64,000 nt of DNA from Francisella halioticida. GTDB lineage: Bacteria; Pseudomonadota; Gammaproteobacteria; Francisellales; Francisellaceae. Each line of letters opens with the position of its first letter. The stretch's first letter is position 1. Both the position numbers and the translations under genes were made by a program. The notes beneath the pieces are model-generated. The model was given only the letters and a program-made list of their open reading frames with translations. It ran no database searches and was not told the origin of the DNA. Location of the stretch: the NCBI RefSeq assembly GCF_002211785.1, contig NZ_CP022132.1, positions 620,001-684,000 of the forward strand, in the 5' to 3' direction. Positions 1 to 9,243 of this stretch are shown piece after piece.

Positions 1-1
1 T

Positions 2-100
2 TCAAGCTCTAGTTTTTTAATGGATCGCTTCTTTAATGTATCGATGGGATGCTTTATTGTTATGGTATTTACAATATTGATCCCTGACAAAAAAGTTTAG
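2..100 (+). CDS. C-terminal tail of an unidentified, probably membrane, protein
   Basis: An open frame enters from the left edge and ends at a TAG at 98-100, giving 32 residues that end in a hydrophobic stretch ([12 protein letters not shown]) and a basic tail. This looks like the last membrane helix of an integral membrane protein. The gene would converge on tilS and overlap its stop codon by a few bases. So short a piece could be chance reading frame, so the call is weak and no family is proposed. Confidence 0.3.
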   Translation, partial: SSSSFLMDRFFNVSMGCFIVMVFTILIPDKKV

Positions 101-1320
101 CACTCTGAGTTATATGTATTGTTATTACAAACAAAAAAAGGATAAATAGCTATTATTTCTCCATTGTATAAAATAACTTTAGCTTTTGAACGTTTTGATG
201 AGGATATTTTTAGCTCTTGAAATAATATTTTTAACTTATTAGCTTTGTTTCTACCGGGATATTTACATTTATCATCAGCTTGTCTATCTCGGATAGTTAG
301 TTTATTTAATTCATAATTTTTATAAGTTTCAGTTTTTAACCACTCTAGTATCTCAGTATGGTTTGCTGAAAAAGTAAGTGTTGGCACATCTTTTATCAAA
401 AGCTGATCATATTCAATAGATATATCATAGAGTTGACTAATGTTAATTTTCCAACCAGTAGATGCATTATTAGTTCCGAGATAAATATCTTGTATTTGTT
501 TATTTTTAAGGCTTTGTAGAGTGTTTTGCTTAAACCAAAAATGTATAATGCTTTTTTGAATGGCTTCATCTAAACTAATAAGTTTAGAGATGATGATATT
601 ATTATTTTGTGATATTTGATCTAGTTCCTCAGCTATTAATTTATTTAAAATATTATTACTTTGTCCGCAAATACTAGCACTGCGAGAGAGCGTTTCAGCA
701 ATGTTAGGGTTTACTTGTTGCAAAATAGGAATCACTTTATTACGAATTAGATTGCGACGATATTTGATATCTAGGTTGCTATCGTCATAGATATAATCGA
801 TATTGTTTTGTTGAGCAAATACTTCAATATCAAGTTTCTTGTAACTAAGAAGTGGGCGTAAAACTACACCAATGTCTAGTTTCCTATAATAGGGTATTCC
901 AGCTAGTCCAGCTAGTCCAGAACCTCGCATAACTTGGATAAGAAATGTTTCTGCTTGATCATCTTGATGATGGCCAAGTAGCAGAAGAGGATTAGAATAG
1001 TTTTTCATTATTTTTTGAAAAAAAATCATTCGCTGTTTACTTGCCCAAGCTTCAAAACTTTCACCTTTGGGAGCTTGTTCTAGTGAATGACTAATAAATT
1101 GCGTGCGATATTTTTCACAGGTTCTTTGGCAATGCATTTGCCATTTTAGAGAGTTTGGATGAATATTATGATTTATATAAATAGCAATTATTGGAATATC
1201 TAGATTTTTAGTGATATTTAACAAAACACTTGAATCAATTCCTCCACTATAACCAATGATTATGTGAGAAGGAGATAGTTTTTTTATTTCATTTGAGACA
1301 AGAGTTTTATTTATAGACAT
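97..1320 (-). CDS. tilS: tRNA(Ile)-lysidine synthase TilS
   Basis: This protein of 407 residues modifies the wobble cytidine of the CAU-anticodon tRNA-Ile to lysidine, using ATP and lysine, so that AUA codons are read as isoleucine. The PP-loop ATP-pyrophosphatase motif SGGIDSS lies at residues 25-31, and the second family motif [10 protein letters not shown] follows near residue 115. A C-terminal domain with [13 protein letters not shown] matches the TilS C-terminal region. Length is close to the usual 430. Its ATG directly follows the stop codon of serA (TAAATG), so the two are probably co-transcribed and translationally coupled. AUA is used often in this AT-rich DNA, which makes the enzyme especially important here. 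Confidence 0.93.
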   Translation of the reverse strand: MSINKTLVSNEIKKLSPSHIIIGYSGGIDSSVLLNITKNLDIPIIAIYINHNIHPNSLKWQMHCQRTCEKYRTQFISHSLEQAPKGESFEAWASKQRMIFFQKIMKNYSNPLLLLGHHQDDQAETFLIQVMRGSGLAGLAGIPYYRKLDIGVVLRPLLSYKKLDIEVFAQQNNIDYIYDDSNLDIKYRRNLIRNKVIPILQQVNPNIAETLSRSASICGQSNNILNKLIAEELDQISQNNNIIISKLISLDEAIQKSIIHFWFKQNTLQSLKNKQIQDIYLGTNNASTGWKINISQLYDISIEYDQLLIKDVPTLTFSANHTEILEWLKTETYKNYELNKLTIRDRQADDKCKYPGRNKANKLKILFQELKISSSKRSKAKVILYNGEIIAIYPFFVCNNNTYNSEC

Positions 1321-2556
1321 TTATACTAAATAACGAGTTTTTATAGTAGCATAGATCTTCTTAAATTCATCAACAAGATCTCTAGATTCATCTGATGTTG
1401 ATTGGATATCCATAACTACATAACCAATATTTTCTAGAGTTCTTAAATATTGACCTTCAACGTTTATATTTTTAGCAGCAAGTATTTTATTTAACTCATT
1501 CATCATGCCTGGAATATTTTCATGGATATGTAATATTCTATGAGTGTTAGTATGTGTTGGTAGGGATATTTCAGGAAAGTTTACAGCGTTTAGTGTTGAA
1601 CCATTATCCGAATATTTGATAAGTTTAGCACTAACTTCATTAGCAATGTTTTCTTGAGCTTCTAGTGTACTACCACCAATGTGTGGAGTTAAAAAGACAT
1701 TATCAAAGTCCTTTAAAGGATTTTCAAATACCTCACCCTTTGAAGAAGGCTCTTTAGGAAAAACATCTATAGCAGCACCTTTTAATTTACCATTTTTCAG
1801 AACTTTAACTAAAGCGTCAATATCAACAACGTTTCCACGAGAAGCATTTATTAAGACAGAGTTCTCTTTCATAGCTTCAAATTGTTTAGTTGAAATCATA
1901 TTAGCAGTAGTAGATAGTTGTGGTACATGCAATGAAACCACGTCAGATTGTTTTAGAAGCTGATATAGACTACTTACTTGCGTTGCATTTCCTAGTGGTA
2001 GCTTTTCTTCAACATCGTGAAATATTACATTTAAGCCAATACTTTCTGCTAAGACACTAAGTTGCATACCTATGTGGCCATAGCCAATAATTCCTAGAGT
2101 TTTTCCTCTAATTTCATTGGCATTTTCAGCAGACTTTAGCCATTGTCCACGATGTGCTTTGGCATTTTTATCAATGACATTTCGAATCAGTAAAATAGCC
2201 TCAGCTAATACAAGTTCGGCAACACTCCGAGTATTTGAAAAAGGTGAATTAAAAACAGGTATACCTAAATCATGAGCAGTTTTAAGATCAACTTGATTTG
2301 TACCAATGCAAAAGCATCCTATGGCAGTAAGATGTTTAGATTGTTCAAGAACTTCTTTTGTCAGTTGTGTGCGTGAGCGTAAACCAACTATTTTAAAATC
2401 TTTTAGCTTATCTATTAGCTCTTGGGACTCTAGCGCAGTGTTAAGTAGCTCTATATTCTCATAACCAGCTGCTTTAAATCCTTCTAAAGCATTTAAATGA
2501 ACTCCTTCAAGAAGTAAGATGGGAATTTTCTTTTTATTGAGAGATAATTGAGTCAT
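1321..2556 (-). CDS. serA: D-3-phosphoglycerate dehydrogenase SerA
   Basis: First step of serine synthesis: NAD-dependent oxidation of 3-phosphoglycerate in the cytosol. The 411-residue length is that of the E. coli type, with a substrate-binding part, a nucleotide-binding fold carrying GIIGYGHIG (around residue 155), the catalytic histidine motif LTPHIGGST, and a C-terminal ACT domain (about residues 335-411) that in the E. coli enzyme gives serine feedback inhibition. The start is supported by AAGGA upstream of the ATG. It lies 10 bases after thyA and abuts tilS, so it is part of a minus-strand run thyA-serA-tilS. A SerB-like phosphatase for the last step of the pathway may be the gene at 23055. 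Confidence 0.95.
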   Translation of the reverse strand: MTQLSLNKKKIPILLLEGVHLNALEGFKAAGYENIELLNTALESQELIDKLKDFKIVGLRSRTQLTKEVLEQSKHLTAIGCFCIGTNQVDLKTAHDLGIPVFNSPFSNTRSVAELVLAEAILLIRNVIDKNAKAHRGQWLKSAENANEIRGKTLGIIGYGHIGMQLSVLAESIGLNVIFHDVEEKLPLGNATQVSSLYQLLKQSDVVSLHVPQLSTTANMISTKQFEAMKENSVLINASRGNVVDIDALVKVLKNGKLKGAAIDVFPKEPSSKGEVFENPLKDFDNVFLTPHIGGSTLEAQENIANEVSAKLIKYSDNGSTLNAVNFPEISLPTHTNTHRILHIHENIPGMMNELNKILAAKNINVEGQYLRTLENIGYVVMDIQSTSDESRDLVDEFKKIYATIKTRYLV

Positions 2557-2566
2557 TTATAGTCCT

Positions 2567-3391
2567 TTATATTGATATCTTTGCTTTAATAGCAGGATTA
2601 TGTTTGTAGTTCTCAAACTCAAAATCTTCATATTTGTAATCAAAGATAGAGTCTGGTTTTCTTAGTATCTTTAACATTGGTAATTCTAAAGGTTTACGAC
2701 TAAGTTGCTCATTAACTTGTTCAATATGATTGTTATAAATATGGCAATCTCCACCAGACCAAATAAATTCACCAACACCTAGGCTACATTGTTGAGCAAT
2801 CATGTATGTTAGTAATGAGTAACTTGCAATATTAAATGGTACACCAAGAAAAGCATCAGCACTTCGTTGGGTAAGCATACAAGATAACTTATTATTAGCA
2901 ACATAGAATTGAAACATTGCATGACATGGAGGTAGTGCAGAATTACCTATCTTAACATTCTCTTGAGGAAGTATTTTTTCAGATGGTACAACACAAGGGT
3001 TCCATGCTGATACTAAAATTCTACGTGAATTTGGATTCGCTTTTAGCATATCTACAACTTCGGTTATTTGATCAATACCTTGTCCATTAAAGTCACGCCA
3101 TTGCTTACCATAAATAGGACCTAGTTCACCATCTTCTGTAGCCCATTCATTCCAGATACGTACTTTATTCTCATTGAGATATTTTACATTAGTACTACCA
3201 CTTAGAAACCATAGAAGTTCATGAACAACGCTAGGTAGATGGATTTTTTTAGTAGTAACTAGAGGAAAACCTTCTTGAAGATCAAAACGCATTTGGTAGC
3301 CAAAAACACTTTTAGTACCTGTTCCAGTTCTATCTCCTTTAGCTGTGCCGTTTTCTTTTATATATTTTAAAAAATTTAGGTATTCTCGCAT
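2567..3391 (-). CDS. thyA: Thymidylate synthase ThyA
   Basis: Converts dUMP to dTMP using 5,10-methylene-tetrahydrofolate. The 274-residue protein shows the family signatures: [13 protein letters not shown] near the N terminus, the folate/phosphate region [11 protein letters not shown], the catalytic cysteine in [13 protein letters not shown] (about residue 155), and [17 protein letters not shown]. It is slightly longer than the 264-residue E. coli enzyme because of an insertion just before the catalytic loop. The start codon lies within the end of lgt (16-base overlap), the conserved lgt-thyA arrangement seen in many gammaproteobacteria, which implies translational coupling. Confidence 0.96.
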   Translation of the reverse strand: MREYLNFLKYIKENGTAKGDRTGTGTKSVFGYQMRFDLQEGFPLVTTKKIHLPSVVHELLWFLSGSTNVKYLNENKVRIWNEWATEDGELGPIYGKQWRDFNGQGIDQITEVVDMLKANPNSRRILVSAWNPCVVPSEKILPQENVKIGNSALPPCHAMFQFYVANNKLSCMLTQRSADAFLGVPFNIASYSLLTYMIAQQCSLGVGEFIWSGGDCHIYNNHIEQVNEQLSRKPLELPMLKILRKPDSIFDYKYEDFEFENYKHNPAIKAKISI

Positions 3392-4185
3392 TTATTTTTT
3401 CCTCTTAACTTGATAAATAGAACAATTAAAATTATTGCTCCTAATATAATCATAGGTAGAGATAGGATTTGCCCCATAGTCATCCAGTTAAAGAATATAT
3501 AACCATATTGAGGGTCTGGTTGTCTAAAGAATTCACAGATAAATCTAGCATAACCGTATAAAAGCATAAATAGACCTAAAACTAAATAACGAGGTCTTTT
3601 TTTCATAGTTACAAGCCAGAGCACAGTAAATAGCACAACTCCTTCAAAGAAGAACTCAAATAACTGAGAAGGGTACCTTGGTAAAGGTCCCCCTGTTGGA
3701 AAAACCATACCAATAGGGGAGTCTGTTACCCGTCCCCAAAGTTCACCATTTATAAAATTACCAATTCTACCTGCACCAAGTCCTATAGGCACCACAGGAG
3801 CTACAAATTCTCCTAAATCAAAGAAATTAGCACCTACTTTTCTTGCATATAAGGCAAATGCTATAAGTACTCCGATAAAGCCTCCATGGAACGACATTCC
3901 GCCATCCCATACGAAAAACATCTGCGTAGGGTTATGGAAATAGTATGGTAAATTATAAAAAATTATATAACCAATTCTACCACCAAGAATAACTCCTAAG
4001 GCAACATAGAAAACCAAGTCTCCAACTTGATCTGGCTTTACAGGAGCCCAAGGTTTTTTATTAGCTCTATATTTAAGTAAAGCCCAGCCAGCGAAAATTC
4101 CAAATAGATACATTAAACCATACCAATGAATTTCAATAGGTCCAAGTTTTAATGCGATCGGATTAAAATGATGATAGTGCAACAT
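3376..4185 (-). CDS. lgt: Prolipoprotein diacylglyceryl transferase Lgt
   Basis: Inner-membrane enzyme that transfers diacylglycerol from phosphatidylglycerol to the lipobox cysteine of prelipoproteins, the first step of lipoprotein maturation. The 269-residue protein is strongly hydrophobic, with about seven membrane segments. It carries the Lgt signature [16 protein letters not shown] near the middle, the HGG motif (SFHGGFIG), and the typical N terminus with HWYGLMYL. It overlaps the thyA start by 16 bases and begins 10 bases after the end of rne, so rne-lgt-thyA-serA-tilS may form one long minus-strand transcription unit. Confidence 0.95.
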   Translation of the reverse strand: MLHYHHFNPIALKLGPIEIHWYGLMYLFGIFAGWALLKYRANKKPWAPVKPDQVGDLVFYVALGVILGGRIGYIIFYNLPYYFHNPTQMFFVWDGGMSFHGGFIGVLIAFALYARKVGANFFDLGEFVAPVVPIGLGAGRIGNFINGELWGRVTDSPIGMVFPTGGPLPRYPSQLFEFFFEGVVLFTVLWLVTMKKRPRYLVLGLFMLLYGYARFICEFFRQPDPQYGYIFFNWMTMGQILSLPMIILGAIILIVLFIKLRGKNKCENT

Positions 4186-4194
4186 TATTTAACC

Positions 4195-6804
4195 TTATAT
4201 AAGCGTTTGAGATTCAAAGTCTACAGCTGGAGAATAGTTAATATATTCAGACTGCTGTGTTATCTGAGTATTTTTTTCAGTAGATTTCTCTTTTTTCACA
4301 CTTTCTTTTTTGGTATTTTTATCAGCAGTTTTTTCTTTAGCAGGTTTTTCTTTAGCAGGTTTTACTTTTTCAGCCACTTTTTCTTGCTTTTCATCTAAGA
4401 GCTTCTTCTCTTCTACAGTTTTTACCTCTTGAGTTTCTTCAAGAGTTTTCTCCACTTGTGCTTTAGCATCTATTTCATTATCAACTGATATAGTATTAAA
4501 CTTTAAGTATTTTTGAGTTTTTACTTTTTCTTCAGTATTGATTTTTTTAGCACCATCATCTTTTAAGCTATCATAATTCTCTAAAACATCTTTAACCATT
4601 ACAGAGACAAACTCATCAGGATTTTTAGAAATAACTTTTTTGATATTATCTACATTGTTATTGGATATTTGATTACCATATTTTACTTTTGTAATATCAA
4701 CAACTTCCTCAGCACTATTAATGCTAATGTTATTGCTTCTATTATCATTTTTATTATTTGATTTTTTATCAAATCTATCGTTATTTTTCTTATTTTTATT
4801 ACGATCATTTGATCTGTTATCATTATTGTTTCGGTCATTACGTTGATTATTCTCTCTTTGAGTTTTTTGAGAATTATCATAGTTTTTATTATTTCTATTT
4901 TTATTCATTTGATCGTTTGAGTTGTTATTATTACGATCATTACGTTGATTATTTTCTCTTTGAGGTTTACTGTTTTGCGATCTTTGAGGACTGCTAGCTT
5001 TGCTATTATTTTTATTATTTCTATTATTAGGTTTTTGTATTTCTTTAGTAGTTTCAACTTCTTTTTCAGAGTTACTTGAGAAAACAGTCACTAATTTAGC
5101 AAAGAAACCTTTGTTTTTAGATTGTTCTTTTGTTTTTGGAGCAGTATTTTCCTTTTTTTCACTAAGTTGCTGATTTTTTTGTTTAATATTTTCAGCCTTG
5201 CTTTCCACTTTAGCAGAAACTTCTTCATCTATAGTTTTACTTAGATCTACAGCTGCAATCTTTTTCTTTCCAGCTTTCGGAATTTCAACGCTATAAACAT
5301 CTTCAATCAGATCAGGGCTTGAACGGTTAGATTTATAGCTAGATCCCCAGATTCTTTGCATTTGGAACTTAGGAGATTCCATATTGAAATTAGGTATAAT
5401 CATTATTCTTACATCTGAGATTCTTTCAATGTCAACTATACTGTCTCTTTTTTCATTCAGGATATAAGCTGCTATATCTACTGGAACTTGAACTCTGATT
5501 TCGTTAGTATCATCTTTTATAGCTTCTGCTCTAATTTTACGTAAGATAGTAAGAGCCGTTGCCTGAGTTGTTTTTATAAATCCGTGACCTTCACAACGAG
5601 GACACTTTTGCATGACACTTTCATTTATAGAAGAGCTTAGGCGTTGTCTTGAGATCTCCACAAGCCCAAGTTTAGAGATACGTGACATTTGGATACGTGC
5701 TTTATCTTGCTGTAGTGCATCCATCAGTTTTTCTTCTACTTGTTTTCTATTTGGATAAAAAGACATATCAATGAAGTCAACAATAACAAGTCCACCTAAA
5801 TCTCTGATTCTAAGTTGTCTCGCTACCTCTTCAGCAGCTTCTAAGTTTGTTTTAAATGCTGTGGTTTCGACATCTTCAGCTTTGTTAGCTCTAGATGAGT
5901 TTACATCTATTGCAACTAATGCTTCTGTAGTATCGATTACGATAGATCCGCCAGATGGTAAACGAATCTCTCTTTTATATGCGTTCTCGATTTGTTGATC
6001 TATGCCAAATTGAGCAAACAAAGGTAGCTCTTCGTTATAGAATTTAACTTTATTTATATCAAAACTTTGTCTTAGTAGACCAAGTTGTCTTTTAACGTCA
6101 TGGTAGCATTCTTTAGAGTCAACGATAATTTCTCTTACATCTTCTTTTAAGTGATCTCTTACCGTTCTTACAATAATGTCACTCTCTTTGTGTAAAAGAG
6201 CAGGTTTATTAATTTTATGATAAGTTTGAGAAATAGAAGTCCATAATTCAGCTAAAGTGTCAAAGTCATGCTTTAGCTCTTCAAAAGAACATTCAACACA
6301 AGCAGTTCTTGCGATAACACTCATGTTTTTAGGAATGTTTAGATCTTTTAAGTATTTTTTTAATTTTTCTCTATCTTCACCTTCAACACGACGAGAAATA
6401 CCACCACCATTAGGATTATTTGGTAGTAAGACCATATAAGATCCTGCCAAAGTAATAAATGTAGTTAGTGCAGCACCTTTGTCACCACGTTCTTCTTTAT
6501 CCATTTGGACTATTAATTCTTGACCTTCAGATAGTAAAGGGGCTATATTGTCACCATTAGGGACATCTTTAAAATAGTATTCTGAAACTTCTTTAAATGG
6601 TAGGAATCCATTTTTTTCTTCACCATAGTTTACAAAAATAGCATTTAAACTAGGCTCTATTCTAGATATGTATCCTTTATAAATATTAGCTTTTTTCTGT
6701 TCTCTATCAACATTTTCAATATCTAAATCTATAAGTTTCCCATTGTCCAGGGTAGCAATTCTAGTTTCTTCACTACTTTTGCTATTTATTAATATTTTTT
6801 TCAT
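4195..6804 (-). CDS. rne: Ribonuclease E (Rne/Rng family)
   Basis: Endoribonuclease for mRNA decay and for rRNA and tRNA processing. The start is set at the ATG at 6804, which begins MKKILIN and has GAAGGA just upstream; a TTG five codons earlier lies inside that ribosome-binding site. The protein has 869 residues. The N-terminal half has an S1 domain (about 35-120), the DNase I-like catalytic part with VAIDVNSSRA and GLVIVDFIDM supplying the Mg-binding aspartates, and the zinc-link CPRCEGHG. The C-terminal ~350 residues are low complexity: an Asn/Arg/Lys-rich block (about 585-685) that resembles RNA-binding arginine-rich regions, then a Lys/Glu-rich tail. Such tails usually scaffold the degradosome, but no partner site can be named here. 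Confidence 0.93.
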   Translation of the reverse strand: MKKILINSKSSEETRIATLDNGKLIDLDIENVDREQKKANIYKGYISRIEPSLNAIFVNYGEEKNGFLPFKEVSEYYFKDVPNGDNIAPLLSEGQELIVQMDKEERGDKGAALTTFITLAGSYMVLLPNNPNGGGISRRVEGEDREKLKKYLKDLNIPKNMSVIARTACVECSFEELKHDFDTLAELWTSISQTYHKINKPALLHKESDIIVRTVRDHLKEDVREIIVDSKECYHDVKRQLGLLRQSFDINKVKFYNEELPLFAQFGIDQQIENAYKREIRLPSGGSIVIDTTEALVAIDVNSSRANKAEDVETTAFKTNLEAAEEVARQLRIRDLGGLVIVDFIDMSFYPNRKQVEEKLMDALQQDKARIQMSRISKLGLVEISRQRLSSSINESVMQKCPRCEGHGFIKTTQATALTILRKIRAEAIKDDTNEIRVQVPVDIAAYILNEKRDSIVDIERISDVRIMIIPNFNMESPKFQMQRIWGSSYKSNRSSPDLIEDVYSVEIPKAGKKKIAAVDLSKTIDEEVSAKVESKAENIKQKNQQLSEKKENTAPKTKEQSKNKGFFAKLVTVFSSNSEKEVETTKEIQKPNNRNNKNNSKASSPQRSQNSKPQRENNQRNDRNNNNSNDQMNKNRNNKNYDNSQKTQRENNQRNDRNNNDNRSNDRNKNKKNNDRFDKKSNNKNDNRSNNISINSAEEVVDITKVKYGNQISNNNVDNIKKVISKNPDEFVSVMVKDVLENYDSLKDDGAKKINTEEKVKTQKYLKFNTISVDNEIDAKAQVEKTLEETQEVKTVEEKKLLDEKQEKVAEKVKPAKEKPAKEKTADKNTKKESVKKEKSTEKNTQITQQSEYINYSPAVDFESQTLI

Positions 6805-6847
6805 TCTTAATTCCTTCAATAAGTGTAATTCATAGTTGGCTGTTTAA

Positions 6848-6880
6848 CGAGTCAACTCGCTTTTGGTCATTTTATAGACC
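6848..6880 (-). promoter_or_regulatory. Two short hairpins in the presumed rne 5' leader
   Basis: Just upstream of rne are two inverted repeats: CGAGT-CA-ACTCG at 6848-6859 and GGTC-ATTTTATA-GACC at 6865-6880. Transcribed in the rne direction, they would form stem-loops about 45-75 bases before the start codon. In E. coli the rne leader contains hairpins bound by RNase E for autoregulation. A similar role here is inference from position only; the stems are only 4-5 base pairs long. Confidence 0.3.
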
Positions 6881-7007
6881 TCTTTTTTTTAAAATCGCTA
6901 TATATTTTTAAGCTAGACCTTCATAAGAGGTTAGTTGGATTTACCATCTCCAATAATACGCTTAATGTTAGTTGCGATCTTGCTAAAGTACTATGTACGC
7001 AATTATT

Positions 7008-7016
7008 TGATATAAT
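7008..7016 (+). promoter_or_regulatory. Extended -10 promoter element before the cysteine desulfurase gene
   Basis: TGATATAAT at 7008-7016 fits the extended -10 consensus (TGnTATAAT). It lies 42 bases upstream of the ATG at 7058, a normal leader length. No good -35 hexamer is seen at the right spacing, which is typical of extended -10 promoters. Confidence 0.5.
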
Positions 7017-7057
7017 AGCAACATTGAATATTAAATGAAAGAATAATTAAGTTTTAA

Positions 7058-8233
7058 ATGAGTCTTATTTATTTAGATTATGCGGCTACAACACCACTTA
7101 GTGCTAAAGTTAAGCAAGCTATGTTAAGTTCTATTAGTGGTGATAATGATTTTTTTAATTCTGGTTCATCCACATATGATCAAGCGGAACTTGTTAAATC
7201 TAAAATTGAGTCAGTAAGGCAATGTATTGCAATAACTTTAAATGCTCTATCACGTGAGATAATATTTACTTCTGGAGCTACTGAATCTAATAACCTTGCT
7301 ATAAAAGGCATAGCATATTCTTATAAAAATAAAGGCAATCATATAATAACTTCAAAAGTAGAACATAAGGCTGTGCTAGATGTTTGTAGGTTTCTTAAAA
7401 CACAAGGGTTTGAAGTTACATACCTTGATGTTAATGAGTTTGGTGAAATTAATCTTAATCAGCTAAAAAAGTCAATAATAGAGCAAACAATACTTGTAAG
7501 TATAATGGCTGTTAATAATGAGCTTGGGACTAAAAATAATTTATTAGAAATTGGAAAAATCACTAGAGAAAAAGGAGTGGTTTTTCATGTTGATGCTGCT
7601 CAGGGGTATGGCAAAGTTGATATAGATATAAAAAACATGAATATTGATCTATTATCTGTTTCAGGGCATAAATTATATGCTCCCAAAGGAGTGGGTTTTT
7701 TGTATGTAAGATCAAAACGACCTAAAGTAAAGTTGGTCAAACAAATACATGGAGGAGCTCAGGAGTTTGGCTTAAGAGCTGGAACATTAGCAAATTATCA
7801 AATATTTGCTTTAGGGGTGGCATGTAAAGAAATGTTTGCTAAAAAAGAGCAAAATATGAAGCATGTAAAAGAGATACAAAATCAGTTCTTGAAAATTATA
7901 TCTCAAACAGAGTATATAAAAATAAATACAAATATTGAGAATAGCTATCCAGGGATTTTAAGTATTACATTTTTAGGTATTAAAGGAGAGGCTTTGTTGG
8001 CTATGTTAGATGGTATTTGTTTGTCGATGGGATCTGCGTGTAACTCTCAAGCAGTTGAGCCATCCCATGTTTTAACAGCAATAGGGTTAACCTCAGATCA
8101 AGCTGAGTCGACTATTAGAGTTTCATTTGGCTTGCAAACTACGCAGCGACAAGTCAAATATGTAGCATCTAGTATCAAACAAAAAGTAGAGCTTTTAAGA
8201 GCGTTATCCCCACAAGGAGAAGCGAATGTATAA
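7058..8233 (+). CDS. Cysteine desulfurase (IscS/NifS family)
   Basis: PLP enzyme that removes sulfur from cysteine to make an enzyme persulfide used for Fe-S clusters or tRNA thiolation. The 391-residue protein starts YLDYAATTPLS, has the ATESNN motif near residue 75, the PLP lysine in SVSGHKLYAPKGVG and the catalytic cysteine in LSMGSACNSQAVEPSHVL near the C terminus, which is the IscS-type (group I) loop. It overlaps the next gene by 8 bases, implying coupled translation. No iscU, hscBA or fdx genes of a standard isc operon follow; instead there is a cysteine-less IscU-like protein. A second desulfurase, SufS, is at 31851. Confidence 0.9.
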   Translation: MSLIYLDYAATTPLSAKVKQAMLSSISGDNDFFNSGSSTYDQAELVKSKIESVRQCIAITLNALSREIIFTSGATESNNLAIKGIAYSYKNKGNHIITSKVEHKAVLDVCRFLKTQGFEVTYLDVNEFGEINLNQLKKSIIEQTILVSIMAVNNELGTKNNLLEIGKITREKGVVFHVDAAQGYGKVDIDIKNMNIDLLSVSGHKLYAPKGVGFLYVRSKRPKVKLVKQIHGGAQEFGLRAGTLANYQIFALGVACKEMFAKKEQNMKHVKEIQNQFLKIISQTEYIKINTNIENSYPGILSITFLGIKGEALLAMLDGICLSMGSACNSQAVEPSHVLTAIGLTSDQAESTIRVSFGLQTTQRQVKYVASSIKQKVELLRALSPQGEANV

Positions 8234-8558
8234 TAAATTGGTAAAAGATCTTTTATCTGAAATGAAAATTGAAGATAGTAATATCTTAGCTGAACAACAA
8301 AAGTATCAGGTTAAAGATAGTTTCTCATCAGTAGAGTTATATATCTCTGATAATGCTATATCTTATAGAGTTTTCGGTGATACGTATATTATGGCTATGG
8401 TTAAGTTTTTACAAATTAAATTACAGAATAAGCATAAGCTTAGAAATATAACTTTAGACAAGCTAGTTACAGATTTTGATTTACCAGAAGTCAAGTATAG
8501 AAATGCTTTACAAATAGTTGAGCTAATAGAGAAAATAAATGAGAGATCAGCTATATAA
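8226..8558 (+). CDS. Small IscU/NifU-N-like protein lacking all cluster-binding cysteines
   Basis: The 110-residue protein contains no cysteine. By eye it follows the IscU fold order: a strand region (VELYISDNAISYRVFGD), a helix where IscU has its FGCGSAIA loop, the segment KLVTDFDLPEVKYRNAL matching IscU's ELELPPVKIHCSIL, and a closing helix. All three IscU ligand cysteines are replaced. It starts inside the end of the desulfurase gene behind a good AAGGAG site and overlaps recO by 20 bases, so it is clearly expressed with them. A role as a desulfurase partner or regulator, rather than a cluster scaffold, is an inference. The homology was judged by eye and should be treated as probable. Confidence 0.6.
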   Translation: MYNKLVKDLLSEMKIEDSNILAEQQKYQVKDSFSSVELYISDNAISYRVFGDTYIMAMVKFLQIKLQNKHKLRNITLDKLVTDFDLPEVKYRNALQIVELIEKINERSAI

Positions 8559-9243
8559 TTTTTATATATTACATCAGCGTAAGTATAAAGAGAATACTTT
8601 GTTGGTTAGTATATTCACGCAAGAATTTGGTAAATTATCTGCTATAGTTAGAACTAGCAAAAAGACGGCAAATTTATATCAACCTTTAATTAAACTTAGA
8701 GGTCAAATTAGTTTTGCAAAAAAAGAAGAGGGACTTAATAAAATATATAATACCGAGCCTGTCGAGTTTTCTTATCAGAGCTCATATATTAACTTATTGT
8801 CGCTACAGTATATTAATGAGTTGATATATATATTATTGAGCCACTCACATGAGGAGGAGCTTTTATTTGATAAATATGCCTTTATCTTGAAAAGTATTAA
8901 TGATAATAATTATAGATATTTATTAAGAATGTTTGAGTTAGAGCTTTTAGAGAGTCTTGGTCAAGGAATATATGTCGATTGTGATACTGAAAATGTGCCG
9001 ATAGAATGTAATTGTAATTATTATATTTTTCCTCATAATTTTAAAAGATCTATAAAAGCTTTTTCAAATACTGTTAGAGGGAGCAAGCTTTTAAAAATTA
9101 ATCAGCCAATTAGTATGTGGGATGAGAATGATTTAAAAGCTATATCAAGAGTAACACGAATATGTATAGATAATGTTTTAGCAGGCAAAAAACTAAAATC
9201 TCGAGAGCTATTAATTGATTATTTAAATTTAAAAAGAAGATGA
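8539..9243 (+). CDS. recO: DNA repair protein RecO
   Basis: Recombination mediator that works with RecR and RecA at SSB-coated single-strand gaps. The 234-residue protein has the N-terminal OB-fold pattern of RecO (YILHQRKYKENTLLVSIFT, then FGKLSAIVR) and a helical C-terminal half with LFELELLESLGQG-like sequence (MFELELLESLGQGIYVDC), which is diagnostic of RecO. Francisella RecO proteins lack the full zinc finger seen in some others; only C-x-C elements are seen here. It overlaps the preceding gene by 20 bases and converges with the DedA gene, sharing 15 bases at the 3' ends. Confidence 0.85.
   Translation: MRDQLYNFYILHQRKYKENTLLVSIFTQEFGKLSAIVRTSKKTANLYQPLIKLRGQISFAKKEEGLNKIYNTEPVEFSYQSSYINLLSLQYINELIYILLSHSHEEELLFDKYAFILKSINDNNYRYLLRMFELELLESLGQGIYVDCDTENVPIECNCNYYIFPHNFKRSIKAFSNTVRGSKLLKINQPISMWDENDLKAISRVTRICIDNVLAGKKLKSRELLIDYLNLKRR

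Noticed and set aside
1679-1963. Plus-strand open frame opposite serA
   Set aside because: Antisense shadow within a well-supported gene, with no start signal and no recognisable domain.
4168-4398. Phe-rich open frame opposite the end of rne
   Set aside because: It is the complement of the Lys/Glu-rich tail of rne, where AAA and GAA codons read as TTT and TTC on the other strand. It has no ribosome-binding site or family pattern.
4758-4997. Tyr/Phe-rich open frame inside rne
   Set aside because: Shadow of the Asn/Arg-rich repeat block of rne on the opposite strand.
6865-6890. Stem plus T-run read as a plus-strand terminator
   Set aside because: No plus-strand gene ends upstream of it. The stem has only four pairs, and the position fits the rne leader better.
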